NCBI GenBank assembly: GCA_964521625.1
Contig: CAZFSM010000001.1
Location: forward strand, 209,442 to 273,441
Origin: UBA1444 sp964521625
Lineage (GTDB): Bacteria; Bacillota; Negativicutes; UBA1444
Reading direction: 5' to 3'
DNA: 64,000 bases
Shown: positions 34,833 through 43,608 of the stretch, piece by piece
How positions within the stretch are numbered: position 1 is the stretch's first letter
How the letters are laid out: each line of letters begins with the position of its first letter
Notes under the pieces: generated by a model
What the model saw: only the letters and a program-made list of their open reading frames with translations
Database searches by the model: none
What the model was told of the DNA's origin: nothing
Translations under genes and position numbers: made by a program

Positions 34833-36092
34833 CTACAGCAGAATGAACATCGCGGCGATAATCGCCAGAATCATGCCGGGAGCGTTGCGTTTGGCAAGTT
34901 CCATCGGATTCACCCCGGCGATGGTGGCGCAAATGATGCAGGCGCCTGTAATCGGCGACATGGTCCGGCCCAAAGCGCCACCCAACGTGGCGATGCTACC
35001 CATTCGGATCGGTTCGATGCCAAACTGCATGGCGTGGGGTGTGACGGCCTCATTGAAGGCAAACGCCGCTGCATCGCCCGAACCGGCGATGATGGCCAGT
35101 GCGAAAGGACCAAAAGTTGCCGCGTATTTGGCGATTCCCGTCGAAGCGATCATCATGTCGATGAAAGCCTTGACCAGACCGATCGCCTGCATGCCGCCAA
35201 CAAACACACCAGCGGCGATGATGATGCCCATGATCTGGCCGTAGGCGGTACCCATCCCGTCAAAGAAGGCCTTCGTCACATCAGCCGGATTCTTGCGGGT
35301 AACCACGACGGCAATAATCGCGCCGATCAGCATCGCATGGGAAACCCCCAGTTTTTTCAACACGGGGACGATCCCGGTGGCGCCGAGCACCAGCAGAACA
35401 ACCGGCAGAATCGGCACGAGTGCATACATAAAGTTGGCTTTCAATTCCTGAGTCGCCGATTTGGCGGTAGTTTCCGGTGCGACATAGCCGCGGTCCTCTT
35501 TCAGCACATAAGCGACGATGGTGATCGATATCGCAGCAATGACACCGGCGACAATGTCAGCCGTGGAGTGAACTGCAATCACGTCCATGACGTTGACTTT
35601 GGCGATCTTTGCCACGAAAGGGTTGTGGGCCAGGCCGGGATTCAGCATGCTGCCAAAGGTGCCGGCGAATACGGCGGCTGCCGCTGTTGCCGGGTGAACG
35701 CCGGACGCGATCAGGATCGGGATGAAGATCGCACCGACAGCCGCTGACACGCCAGCGGCACTGGGCAGAGCGATGTTGATTGCGAAGGTGCCGAGGGTTG
35801 CGCCGGGAATCAGAATCGGCCGGACTTTTTTCAGCGCATTGGCGACCAGGTTGATTAAATGTTTGTCGCATTCCGTCGCTTTCATCACCAGGGCAAAGCC
35901 CATGACCGAACAGATGGCTTCAATGAGGCCGCCGGTGACCATCGTTTTGGCGAAGGCGTCGAAAGCCGCCAGAGGGTTCATCGCCAATGTGGCCATGAGC
36001 ACACCGGAACAGAACAGAACCATCCTTGTTTCGTATTGCTTGACCAGCAGGTAGATCGTGATGCAGACAATCAGTGCGCCGACATATACCAT
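34833..36092 (-). CDS. DcuC-family anaerobic C4-dicarboxylate-type transporter
   Basis: 419 residues with about 11 hydrophobic segments. The C-terminal block GIEPIRMGSIATLGGALGRTMSPITGACIICATIAGVNPMELAKRNAPG aligns well with DcuC (LGRTLSPVSG...VVKRT), and AGSGDAAAFAFNEAVTP matches the GSGNAPFYAFVE block. DcuC exchanges C4-dicarboxylates such as succinate, but within this cluster the real substrate may be an N-acyl amino acid or its product. AAAAGGAGG precedes ATG 36092. It lies between two hydrolase genes. Confidence 0.85.
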   Translation of the reverse strand: MVYVGALIVCITIYLLVKQYETRMVLFCSGVLMATLAMNPLAAFDAFAKTMVTGGLIEAICSVMGFALVMKATECDKHLINLVANALKKVRPILIPGATLGTFAINIALPSAAGVSAAVGAIFIPILIASGVHPATAAAAVFAGTFGSMLNPGLAHNPFVAKIAKVNVMDVIAVHSTADIVAGVIAAISITIVAYVLKEDRGYVAPETTAKSATQELKANFMYALVPILPVVLLVLGATGIVPVLKKLGVSHAMLIGAIIAVVVTRKNPADVTKAFFDGMGTAYGQIMGIIIAAGVFVGGMQAIGLVKAFIDMMIASTGIAKYAATFGPFALAIIAGSGDAAAFAFNEAVTPHAMQFGIEPIRMGSIATLGGALGRTMSPITGACIICATIAGVNPMELAKRNAPGMILAIIAAMFILL

Positions 36093-36118
36093 GAATAAAG
36101 CCTCCTTTTATTTTGGGT

Positions 36119-37531
36119 TCAGATCGGTTGATAAAAGCCGCTTTGGGAAAGATCGACAACAATCGGCGACAGGCCTTTTTCCCTGACAAAGGAAGCTCCG
36201 GCTGCTGTTGTGATCGCCTGACTGCCGCTACCGCAGACATACCCCTTGTGCATGATGACTTTGCCATTGACCAGACTCATCACCGGCTGCTGGTTTTCCA
36301 GATTGAGCACCGTGATATCGGCATCGGCGCCCGGTTTGAAGTGTCCCTTCTGGGTCAGTCCGAGAATTCGCGCCGGGTTATAGCTGGTTTTTTGGACAAA
36401 CTCTTTTAGGGTCAGCGCCTGCAGTTTTACCAGGGCCAGGCCCATCGACACGATGACATTGCGGGGAATACCGCCGCCATCGGTGCTGATGCAATCGACC
36501 ACAAACCTGCCGTCCGGGCGTTTGGCAACCGCCAGCCGCAGGCGCGGTTCCGGCGGATTGACCTTGAAGCTGACTGTTGCATCGGTGCCAAGTTCCCGCC
36601 AGTACGTTACGGCTCGTTCACCGGTGGCCAGCACCATCCGGCCGCCTTCTTCCATGTTGATGTTGGCCCAGCCGGCCCGGATCGCTTCTTCAAATCCGGC
36701 TTCGGTTTTGGCAAATCCCCCCATGGACAGATTAGTCTGGGTCTGCAGACTTTCGGGCACGCCCTGGCTACACTTGGCACTGGTGCCGTTCATCGGCGAA
36801 AGATAGGATTCGGAGCGGATGGCTGGATTGTTGACAAGGGCGGTGATCGCTTCTTCGGCTTCGGTCATATAGGGACGCTTGAGACCGCGGGTGTAGCTGT
36901 TGATGTGGGCGATATGCAGGGCATGTCCGTTAGCCAACTGTAACGCTTCCCAAAAGCCGTCGATGTTTGAGCCATAGCTGGCAGTTCCACAATGGAACGC
37001 GATATACGCTTTGTTTCGATTGACCAGTTCGATCGCCCGCGCCGTTGCCTCCGAGGTCAACGGAAAATGACCGCCCAGCAGTTTCAGTCCGATCGCTCCC
37101 TGACTTAGGCAACGGTCAAGCAGAGTCTGCAACTCTGTTGCACAGGGATCGTTGGTCTGCACCGTGTGTTCCGGTCGGACATATTCGATGCTGGCGATAT
37201 TCAGGCCTGCCCCGTAGTCGCGGGCCAGATCCCAGACGCCCTCGACCGGGCCTGCCATGTCGAGTGAGGTTGTCACTCCGGCCAGGGCCATCATCTTATG
37301 CCCATAGCGACCGCCGATCCAGTTGGAAAAGTGGGTGTGGATGTCAATGATGCCAGGCACGATATGCTGGTTCGTCATGTCGAATACCTCGCGAGCCAGG
37401 CTCGGGTTCATGCCGGCGGCGATTTCGACGACCTTTCCGTCCAGGATTCCCAGGTCGAGCAGTTCTTCCCGGTCTGTGGCATAGTCGGCAACGCTGCCGT
37501 TTTTGAGTAGGATATCATACTTGTAGGCCAT
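36119..37531 (-). CDS. Amidohydrolase-superfamily enzyme (D-aminoacylase/dihydroorotase-like)
   Basis: 470 residues. Metal-binding landmarks: IDIHTHFSNWIGG, a possibly carboxylated lysine in GAIGLKLLGGHF, IAFHCGTAS, LHIAHINSYT and the aspartate in CISTDGGGIPRN. The N-terminal DILLKNGSVADY and C-terminal ADITVLNLENQQPVMSLVNGK form the small beta-sandwich of this family. Members cleave amide bonds of N-acyl-D-amino acids, hydantoins or related rings; the exact substrate is uncertain. GGGGAGG precedes ATG 37531. Its position between a D-amino acid lyase-like gene and a carrier gene favours a D-aminoacylase-type role. Confidence 0.8.
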   Translation of the reverse strand: MAYKYDILLKNGSVADYATDREELLDLGILDGKVVEIAAGMNPSLAREVFDMTNQHIVPGIIDIHTHFSNWIGGRYGHKMMALAGVTTSLDMAGPVEGVWDLARDYGAGLNIASIEYVRPEHTVQTNDPCATELQTLLDRCLSQGAIGLKLLGGHFPLTSEATARAIELVNRNKAYIAFHCGTASYGSNIDGFWEALQLANGHALHIAHINSYTRGLKRPYMTEAEEAITALVNNPAIRSESYLSPMNGTSAKCSQGVPESLQTQTNLSMGGFAKTEAGFEEAIRAGWANINMEEGGRMVLATGERAVTYWRELGTDATVSFKVNPPEPRLRLAVAKRPDGRFVVDCISTDGGGIPRNVIVSMGLALVKLQALTLKEFVQKTSYNPARILGLTQKGHFKPGADADITVLNLENQQPVMSLVNGKVIMHKGYVCGSGSQAITTAAGASFVREKGLSPIVVDLSQSGFYQPI

Positions 37532-37595
37532 GTCGGATTCCTCCCCTCAAAGTTAAAATAATTCATTGTTGTGGAGATTTGCTGCAATCAACCTG

Positions 37596-38708
37596 TCAGC
37601 GTGTTTTGCCGCGTCCCAGGATCGCGATTTCACCCAGTACATTTCCCAGGGAAACTGCATAAGCGCTGTCGTACAAATTGCAGACCGGACAGATGTGATT
37701 CGGGATGATTTCCAGTTTGTCTCCAAGCTTCAGTTTGCTTCGCAAAGCGGCATCATTAATCAGGCCATGTTCATCAAACATGCCGCTCAGCCTTACATTG
37801 GCCGAGTTCTTCACCAGTCCATAACCGCTGGTGGCGCAAATTCCTTCGCTGCGTGTCTGCAGGGTCAATGCTTTGGCGCCGGTGTCCAGCACGATCCGTT
37901 CGTCGGTCGGCAGACTGATGACGCTGGCCAATACACTGGCGGCGCAGCGGCTGTAATCGTTAATCGCGGTACCTTGACCGACGTCCATGAAAATATAGGT
38001 GCCGGGACGAATTTCGCTAATGCCTGGCAGAACTTCCGAGTGCATCAATGACGGGGTGGCGCCGATGCTGACTGTATCAATAATGGCTCCCAGTTCTCTG
38101 GCCAGATTGGCAGCCCACAGGGTGCGGGTCTGGCTTTCCAGGCAAAGCCGGCGGCAGTCGTCACTGCTTTTGGCCTTGTAGGTATGGCCTTCATGAGAAA
38201 ACACGCCTTTGAGCGCAACCTTGGTTTGCGCCTGGATATGATTGACCAATTGAATCAATTGCTCTTCCTCAATCACGCCGGAACGGTTTTCACCGGTTTC
38301 GATTTCAATCAGCACTTCGATCGGTTGCGGTTCATCGCGGAATACGGTTTCCAGTTGGTCAATTTGGACCGGATTGTCGACGCCCAGCCGGATTTTGATC
38401 TGGCGGGCGAGCTGGCGGATTCGTTCCAGTTTGCTAATGCCGATAATCTGGTTGGCGATGAAGATGTCCGACAGTCCTGCCGCAGCCATGACTTCGGCTT
38501 CGCCGACTTTGGCTACGGTGATGCCGGTGGCGCCCGCTGCAACCTGGAGTTTGGCCAGCTCCGGAATTTTGTGCGTCTTGGTGTGGGGGCGCAGCGCAAC
38601 GCCATATTTGTCGGCTTTTGTCTGCATGGCGGCGATATTGCCGCGGACCAGATCCATGTCGATGAGCAGGGCGGGGGTGTCGAGCTGACAATAACGGGAT
38701 AAAACCAT
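37596..38708 (-). CDS. D-threonine aldolase / D-serine dehydratase-like PLP enzyme
   Basis: 370 residues, fold type III (alanine racemase N-domain) plus the DSD1 C-domain. PLP lysine in RPHTKTHKIPEL, and the C-terminal metal ligands in IIPNHICPVCNLYD. It cleaves or dehydrates a D-beta-hydroxy amino acid. ATG 38708 is chosen, with GGAGG ten bases upstream; the longer frame to 38783 runs through the ribosome site. It begins 187 bases after the desulfhydrase gene, with a hairpin in the gap, and is followed by the amidohydrolase. Confidence 0.88.
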   Translation of the reverse strand: MVLSRYCQLDTPALLIDMDLVRGNIAAMQTKADKYGVALRPHTKTHKIPELAKLQVAAGATGITVAKVGEAEVMAAAGLSDIFIANQIIGISKLERIRQLARQIKIRLGVDNPVQIDQLETVFRDEPQPIEVLIEIETGENRSGVIEEEQLIQLVNHIQAQTKVALKGVFSHEGHTYKAKSSDDCRRLCLESQTRTLWAANLARELGAIIDTVSIGATPSLMHSEVLPGISEIRPGTYIFMDVGQGTAINDYSRCAASVLASVISLPTDERIVLDTGAKALTLQTRSEGICATSGYGLVKNSANVRLSGMFDEHGLINDAALRSKLKLGDKLEIIPNHICPVCNLYDSAYAVSLGNVLGEIAILGRGKTR

Positions 38709-38770
38709 TGTTGAAGCACCTCCAGAGTTTCCGACTGTTTTCGCTTTTTCCCTTATATCTATAGTATGGC

Positions 38771-38812
38771 AAAAGAGACTCAAATTCGTTGTAACAAATT
38801 TGAGCCTCTTTT
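38771..38812 (-). terminator. Hairpin between D-cysteine desulfhydrase-like and D-threonine aldolase-like genes
   Basis: Sixteen-base arms (AAAAGAGACTCAAATT with AATTTGAGCCTCTTTT) pair with one A-C mismatch around a ten-base loop. On the minus strand the stem ends CTCTTTTGCC. It probably attenuates the operon after its first gene, or ends the first transcript. Confidence 0.7.
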
Positions 38813-38895
38813 AACAGAGTCAAGTATGGTATGCGTTTCCGAGTGGTCAGATAACTCACTTCGCGCACGTTCTTATCCTGTTCGGCAACCTATAT

Positions 38896-39894
38896 TTAGG
38901 CTTGCCCAGCAAAATAATCTTTGTAGTGATAGAGGGCGGGGGCGCCGCCGGTGTGGACAAAGACGACGTTTTCGCCTTTTTTGAATCGGCCCTGGCGAAT
39001 CAGCCCGACCAGGCCAGCGAACGACTTTCCGGTATAGACCGGGTCGAGCAGAATGGCTTCGGTTCTGGCCATCAGGGTCACAGCTTCCACCATTTCCGGT
39101 GTTGGCAGCGAATAGCCTGGTCCGACGTAACCTTCGACACAATCGACCATCGCTTCCGGGAAATCAAGTCCGAGCCGTTTGGCGGTAGCTACTGCGTCCT
39201 TGATGATTACCGGGCGCTGGGTTTCATTTGGGCGGCTGATGTTGATGCCAATTACCGGGATGTTGGTGTTGTTGCCCCAGAAACCGACAGCCAGTCCGGC
39301 ATGGGTGCCGCCGCTGCCGCTGGTGCACACGACATAATCGATATTCAGATCTTTGTCAAAGGCTTGGGCGATGATTTCTTCGGCGCAGGCCACGTAACCC
39401 AGCGTGCCGACCGCATTGGAACCGCCGCCGGGGATGATGTAAGGGTTTCCGCCCTTTTGACGGATAGAATCGGCCAGTTTTTCCATTGCTTCCATTACGT
39501 TGGAGCCACCGGGGACGACTGTGACGCTGGCGACTCCCATCAAATGAAACAGAAAATTGTTGCCGGAGGCTTGCTCGTTATAACTGCCAGGCACGCGTTC
39601 CTCGATAATGAAATGGCAGGGCAGGCCTTCTTTACAAGCGGCCGCGAGTGTCAACCGACAATGGTTCGATTGAACCGCGCCACAGGTAATCAGGGTATCG
39701 GCGCCCTGGGCATAGGCATCAGCGACCAGAAATTCGAGTTTGCGGGTTTTATTGCCGCCGCCGGCCAGACCGAGCATATCGTCGCGTTTGATCCAGAGGT
39801 TCGGACCGCCCAGTTCTTTGGTAAGTCGGGGCAGGAATTCCAGGGGGGTCTGTCCTTCTGTATAACGTCGACGTGGAAATTGCGCCAGATTCAT
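38896..39894 (-). CDS. D-cysteine desulfhydrase-like PLP enzyme (ACC deaminase family)
   Basis: 332 residues, like DcyD (328). PLP lysine in GLAGGGNKTRKLEFL, then CGAVQSNHCRL, CTSGSGGTHAGL as phosphate loop, and VYTGKSFAGL and HTGGAPAL at the end. It would turn D-cysteine into pyruvate, ammonia and sulfide; related enzymes use other D-amino acids or aminocyclopropane carboxylate. ATG 39894 has GAGAGGTGG about ten bases upstream; the 39936 start lacks one. It is the first gene of the minus-strand cluster and divergent from a LysR gene. Confidence 0.88.
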   Translation of the reverse strand: MNLAQFPRRRYTEGQTPLEFLPRLTKELGGPNLWIKRDDMLGLAGGGNKTRKLEFLVADAYAQGADTLITCGAVQSNHCRLTLAAACKEGLPCHFIIEERVPGSYNEQASGNNFLFHLMGVASVTVVPGGSNVMEAMEKLADSIRQKGGNPYIIPGGGSNAVGTLGYVACAEEIIAQAFDKDLNIDYVVCTSGSGGTHAGLAVGFWGNNTNIPVIGINISRPNETQRPVIIKDAVATAKRLGLDFPEAMVDCVEGYVGPGYSLPTPEMVEAVTLMARTEAILLDPVYTGKSFAGLVGLIRQGRFKKGENVVFVHTGGAPALYHYKDYFAGQA

Positions 39895-40047
39895 TTTTGC
39901 ACGCCACCTCTCAAAAAATTCTTCAACTAATTTCAAGTATAGATTATAATTGAAAATAAATAAAATAAATTATTCTGATATTTACAATAATGGATTGCTT
40001 ATTATCAGTGCAAGGGTTTTGGATAGAGGAACCGAGAGGAGCGCATT

Positions 40048-40980
40048 ATGATAGACCAGTCATTGCTTGTGTTTGTGACTGTGGCGGAGAAAAAGAGTTT
40101 TACCCGTGCCGCCGAGGCATTGCATATGACCCAGCCTGCCGTAAGTCAGTATATCCAGACGCTGGAGAAAAATGTCGGCGCCAAACTGCTTGACCGCAAC
40201 AATAAATATGTACAATTGAATAAAGCCGGTGAAATCGTCTATCATCATGCCAATGAGATCATCGGATTGTATACGCAGATGCAGAAACTGCTGGATGATG
40301 CAATGAACAAGGCCAGCGGCAATCTGGCAATCGGCGCCAGTTACACTTTTGGCGAGTATATTCTGCCGCACATCGTCGGCTATCTCCGGGTTCATTACCC
40401 GTTGATCAAACCCAAAATCACGATTGCCAACACCAAGCGGATTTCGGAGTGGGTGGCCAACCGACAGCTCGATGTCGGTATTGTCGACGGCGAGATTCAC
40501 CATAGCAACTTGCCGCTGGAAGCCTTTGCCGATGATTTGATGTATATCGTTGCTTCCGCCAATCATCAAGGATTGGCGCCGGAGCCGCTCGCTATTGGCG
40601 AACTGAAAAATGAAACCTGGATTGTGCGCGAAGAAGCCTCCGGTACTCGTGAAGCGACTGAAAAAATGTTTGCCGAATTAGTGTTTCGACCGAAAAAAAT
40701 CATGGAGTTCGGCAGCACGCAAATCATCAAAGAGTCGGTGCAGGTCGGACTGGGAGTAACATTGCTGTCACATTGCACGATTCAGAAAGAGGTTTCCCTG
40801 GGCAGCCTGCAAATCCTGAATGTGCACGGCACACCGTTTCAGCGCAAATTTTCTTTGATTACGCCGCCCTCCCAGTTCAAAACCAAAGTGACCAGTGTGT
40901 TCAGTGACATTTTGCGCAATAATGAAGGCTTGCCGGATTTCTTCGGCAAGCCTATTGCTATTGACCCAAAATTCGTTTGA
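40048..40980 (+). CDS. LysR-family transcriptional regulator
   Basis: 310 residues. N-terminal winged helix-turn-helix (LLVFVTVAEKKSFTRAAEALHMTQPAVSQYIQTLEK) and a periplasmic-binding-type effector domain from about residue 90. GAGAGGAG precedes ATG 40048. It is divergent from the D-cysteine desulfhydrase-like gene with an AT-rich 153-bp gap between them, the usual arrangement for LysR control of the adjacent operon. Its 3' end overlaps the convergent small CxxCGC gene by 23 bases. The effector may be a D-amino acid or its acylated form; this is inferred from context only. Confidence 0.92.
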   Translation: MIDQSLLVFVTVAEKKSFTRAAEALHMTQPAVSQYIQTLEKNVGAKLLDRNNKYVQLNKAGEIVYHHANEIIGLYTQMQKLLDDAMNKASGNLAIGASYTFGEYILPHIVGYLRVHYPLIKPKITIANTKRISEWVANRQLDVGIVDGEIHHSNLPLEAFADDLMYIVASANHQGLAPEPLAIGELKNETWIVREEASGTREATEKMFAELVFRPKKIMEFGSTQIIKESVQVGLGVTLLSHCTIQKEVSLGSLQILNVHGTPFQRKFSLITPPSQFKTKVTSVFSDILRNNEGLPDFFGKPIAIDPKFV

Positions 40981-41263
40981 AGAATCCGCTGATGCTATGA
41001 TGGTGGGCCGGTCCGCGTACTTCGGCGTTATCGATTGTATAGCCCAGTCCGGTTATGAGCTGCTCAATTTCCTGCTGCGATGTGCGTAGCGGATTGAAAT
41101 CGACCGTTAGCTGACCGGGTTTTTCTTCGGTTTCTATCTGCAATACGCCGGGAGTGCCGATTAGATCCGTGTAAAGTGACTGCAACTCTATCGTTTGTTC
41201 ATTTCTTCTGACCTGCAACCGGAGTTGCTGTGCGCCTGCAGCACAGCCGCATGTCTTGCACAT
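40958..41263 (-). CDS. Small CxxCGC-HMA-like protein in the hyp operon, possible nickel-binding accessory
   Basis: 101 residues, not recognised as a named family. ATG 41263 has AAGGAG eight bases upstream and gives the N-terminus MCKTCGCAAG, almost the same as the nickel-binding MCTTCGC start of E. coli HypB. The rest predicts as a beta-alpha-beta-beta-alpha heavy-metal-associated fold (LYTDLIGTPGVLQIETEE, LTVDFNPLRTSQQEIEQLITGLGY), but without the usual GMxCxxC metal loop. A GPAHHH cluster near the C-terminus adds histidines. It follows hypE by 19 bases. The HypB of this operon lacks the CxxCGC segment, so this protein may supply it. Confidence 0.8.
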   Translation of the reverse strand: MCKTCGCAAGAQQLRLQVRRNEQTIELQSLYTDLIGTPGVLQIETEEKPGQLTVDFNPLRTSQQEIEQLITGLGYTIDNAEVRGPAHHHSISGFFKRILGQ

Positions 41264-41282
41264 TCGATTCACTCCTTTCTGT

Positions 41283-42290
41283 TCAACAAATTCGCGGTAG
41301 CGGGTCGGAAACCATCACGTCGAGAATCCGGTGGCTGCCGTAAGGCGTCCGCATAAACAGCCTGCCGACCGGTTGATCGAGTACCCGTCCGATAATGGCG
41401 GCTTCGCCACCGTAGGGGTTCTCTTTCATTACGGCCAGAATTTGCGCCGCCTTATCCGCCGGGACGATTGCGACCAACTTGCCTTCATTGGCCAGATACA
41501 GCGGGTCCAGGCCCAACATTTCACAGATGCCGCGTACCGGCGCTGCAACGGGAACGCTGGTTTCGTCCAGCTCAATGCCGACGCGGCTCTGGCTGGCAAT
41601 TTCATTCAATGCGGTGGCGAGGCCGCCGCGGGTCGGGTCGCGGAGTACCCGGATCTGCGGACAGATGGCCAGCATGGCGGCGACCAGGCCGCCCAGCGGA
41701 GCGCAATCGCTGGATAGGGTGGTGATGGACAGTCCCAACTGTTCGCGTTCCAGCAAGATAGTGGCTCCATGGTCGCCAAGTGTGCCGCTGACAATCACCA
41801 CATCGCCAGGCTTTGCATTGCTACCGCATATGTCTATGCCTGAAGGGATTTCACCGATGCCGGCAGTATTAATGAACAGTTTGTCAGCCGCCCCCCGATT
41901 GACTACTTTGGTATCGCCAGTCACGATTAGCACACCGGCTTCCCGGGCGGCGTCGCCCATCGAGCGCACGACGGTTTCCAACAGCGCTATCGGCAGGCCG
42001 TCTTCGATGATAAAACCGCAGCTGAGGAATAGCGGGCGGGCGCCGCTCATCGCCAGATCATTCACCGTGCCGCAGATGGCCAGTTTACCGATGTTACCGC
42101 CGGGAAACACCAACGGGTTGATCACATAGGAATCGGTGGTAAAGGCCAGTTTGCCGGTGGTTGCCGGCAGGCGGGCGGCGTCATGGGCTTCTGCCAGATA
42201 AGGGTTATCAAAGTGGCGGCGAAACAGGTCGTTGATTAACGAGCCGGTCAGGCTGCCGCCGGAGCCGTGCGCCAGGGTGACGACATCCAT
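41283..42290 (-). CDS. hypE: Hydrogenase maturation factor HypE
   Basis: 335 residues. HypE dehydrates the carbamoyl group on its own C-terminal cysteine to a thiocyanate that becomes the cyanide ligand of the NiFe centre. The C-terminus is PRIC, with the terminal cysteine required for this. The PurM/ThiL-like ATP region includes AHGSGG, VNDLAMSGARP, VTGDTKVVNRG and RDPTRGGLATALNE. It lies 18 bases after hypD and before the small CxxCGC gene. Confidence 0.96.
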   Translation of the reverse strand: MDVVTLAHGSGGSLTGSLINDLFRRHFDNPYLAEAHDAARLPATTGKLAFTTDSYVINPLVFPGGNIGKLAICGTVNDLAMSGARPLFLSCGFIIEDGLPIALLETVVRSMGDAAREAGVLIVTGDTKVVNRGAADKLFINTAGIGEIPSGIDICGSNAKPGDVVIVSGTLGDHGATILLEREQLGLSITTLSSDCAPLGGLVAAMLAICPQIRVLRDPTRGGLATALNEIASQSRVGIELDETSVPVAAPVRGICEMLGLDPLYLANEGKLVAIVPADKAAQILAVMKENPYGGEAAIIGRVLDQPVGRLFMRTPYGSHRILDVMVSDPLPRIC

Positions 42291-42308
42291 ATATTCTCCG
42301 TTCCTTCC

Positions 42309-43394
42309 TTAATCGACAATGTATTTGTAATAGGCGGCGCAGGTGCCTTCGCTGGAAACCATGCAGGCCCCCATTGGCGTTTGCGGCGTGCAGGCTTTTT
42401 TGTACAATAGGCACTGCGGCGGTGTTTTCAGTCCGCGTAGGATGTCGCCGCAACTGCAGCCGTTTGGCGTCTGGGTCTCGGTTTCTGCCAGGTTGAACTG
42501 TACTGCGGCGTCAAAACGGTAAAATTCGGGCCGTAGCTGCAACCCGGAATCGGCGATTTCGCCCAGGCCCCGCCAGATACTGGCTGTTGGCATAAACAGC
42601 CGGTTCAGGATCTCGCGGGCGGTCGGGTTGCCGGCATCAGCCACGGCGCGGGGATAGGCGTTGACAGCGGCTGGCTTGCCCTGGTCCAACATTTCAGCGA
42701 TCAGCAGCAGAGCGTGCAGGATATCGACGATTTCAAAGCCGGCGATCACCGCCGGTTTATGATGTTTTTCAGCAAGAAATCGATAGGGTTCCAGGCCGAT
42801 AACGGTGCTGACGTGGCCGGGGCAAAGAAACCCGTCGACCTGCAAAGAATTATCTGCGCACAGGGCTTCCATGGCCGGCGGCACCAGTTTGTGGGCGGAA
42901 AACACGCTGAAGTTGTCCAGATTTCGTCTGGCGGCTTCCAGAATTGCCACTGCCACTACCGGGGCGGTCGTTTCGAAGCCGACGCCGAGAAACACTACCT
43001 GCCGCTGCGGATTGGCTGCCGCGATTTCCACGGCGTCCAGCGGCGAATACAGCAACCGGATATCGTGACCGGCAGCCTTTTCTTTCAGCAGGCTGCTGTG
43101 ATTTCCCGGCACCCGCAGCATATCGCCGAAGCTGGTCAGGATAACCTCTTTGTTTTGCGCCAACTGGATTGCGTTGTCAATATAGCCCTGCGGCGTGACG
43201 CAGACCGGGCAACCGGGGCCGGACAGCAGTTGCAGATTGGCTGGCAGCAGATCGCGAATGCCGTGATGAAAGATCGACATGGTGTGGCTGCCGCAGACTT
43301 CCATGATCTTGATCGGGCGAGTTACGGTCTGCTGCAGTTTGGCTGTCAGCGCGCTGACCAGGTCCGCGCTACGGAACGTGTCAGTCTGTTTCAT
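42309..43394 (-). CDS. hypD: Hydrogenase maturation factor HypD
   Basis: 361 residues (E. coli HypD 373). It carries Fe-S and iron-binding cysteines: IMEVCGSHT, GPGCPVCVTPQGYID, GFETTAP, FLCPGHVSTVIG and the C-terminal CSCGDILRG with ACMVSSEGTCAAYYKY. HypD works with HypC to assemble the Fe(CN)2CO unit. ATG 43394 overlaps the hypC stop by 14 bases; the upstream frame to 43442 is only hypC read in another frame. Confidence 0.95.
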   Translation of the reverse strand: MKQTDTFRSADLVSALTAKLQQTVTRPIKIMEVCGSHTMSIFHHGIRDLLPANLQLLSGPGCPVCVTPQGYIDNAIQLAQNKEVILTSFGDMLRVPGNHSSLLKEKAAGHDIRLLYSPLDAVEIAAANPQRQVVFLGVGFETTAPVVAVAILEAARRNLDNFSVFSAHKLVPPAMEALCADNSLQVDGFLCPGHVSTVIGLEPYRFLAEKHHKPAVIAGFEIVDILHALLLIAEMLDQGKPAAVNAYPRAVADAGNPTAREILNRLFMPTASIWRGLGEIADSGLQLRPEFYRFDAAVQFNLAETETQTPNGCSCGDILRGLKTPPQCLLYKKACTPQTPMGACMVSSEGTCAAYYKYIVD

Positions 43395-43602
43395 CGTGGA
43401 TTTTTTGCAGCAGCGCAATCGTTTCCGCCGCCGCCTGTTCATCGATCACTTTCATGCCGCTGCCGGCATGAATCAGGATATAATCGCCAACCTTCGCCTC
43501 CGGCACGAGCGCAAGTGAGATGCGCCGCTGCACGCCTTCGATTTCACCAATTCCGCTATATTCATCGCGTTCCAGCAGTTTTAAGGGCACTCCTATACAC
43601 AT
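43381..43602 (-). CDS. hypC: Hydrogenase maturation chaperone HypC
   Basis: 73 residues. Starts MCIGVP, with the essential second-position cysteine that holds the iron intermediate with HypD, and contains GDYILIHAGSGMKVID. Usual length for the HypC/HybG family. It is the only copy in the window. Six bases separate it from hypB, and its end overlaps hypD. Confidence 0.96.
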   Translation of the reverse strand: MCIGVPLKLLERDEYSGIGEIEGVQRRISLALVPEAKVGDYILIHAGSGMKVIDEQAAAETIALLQKIHDETD

Positions 43603-43608
43603 TCCTGT

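Noticed and set aside
38902..39930. Long plus-strand frame (342 codons) opposite the D-cysteine desulfhydrase-like gene
   Set aside because: It mirrors a gene with clear PLP motifs, has no family pattern or ribosome site, and its residue composition is typical of antisense frames.
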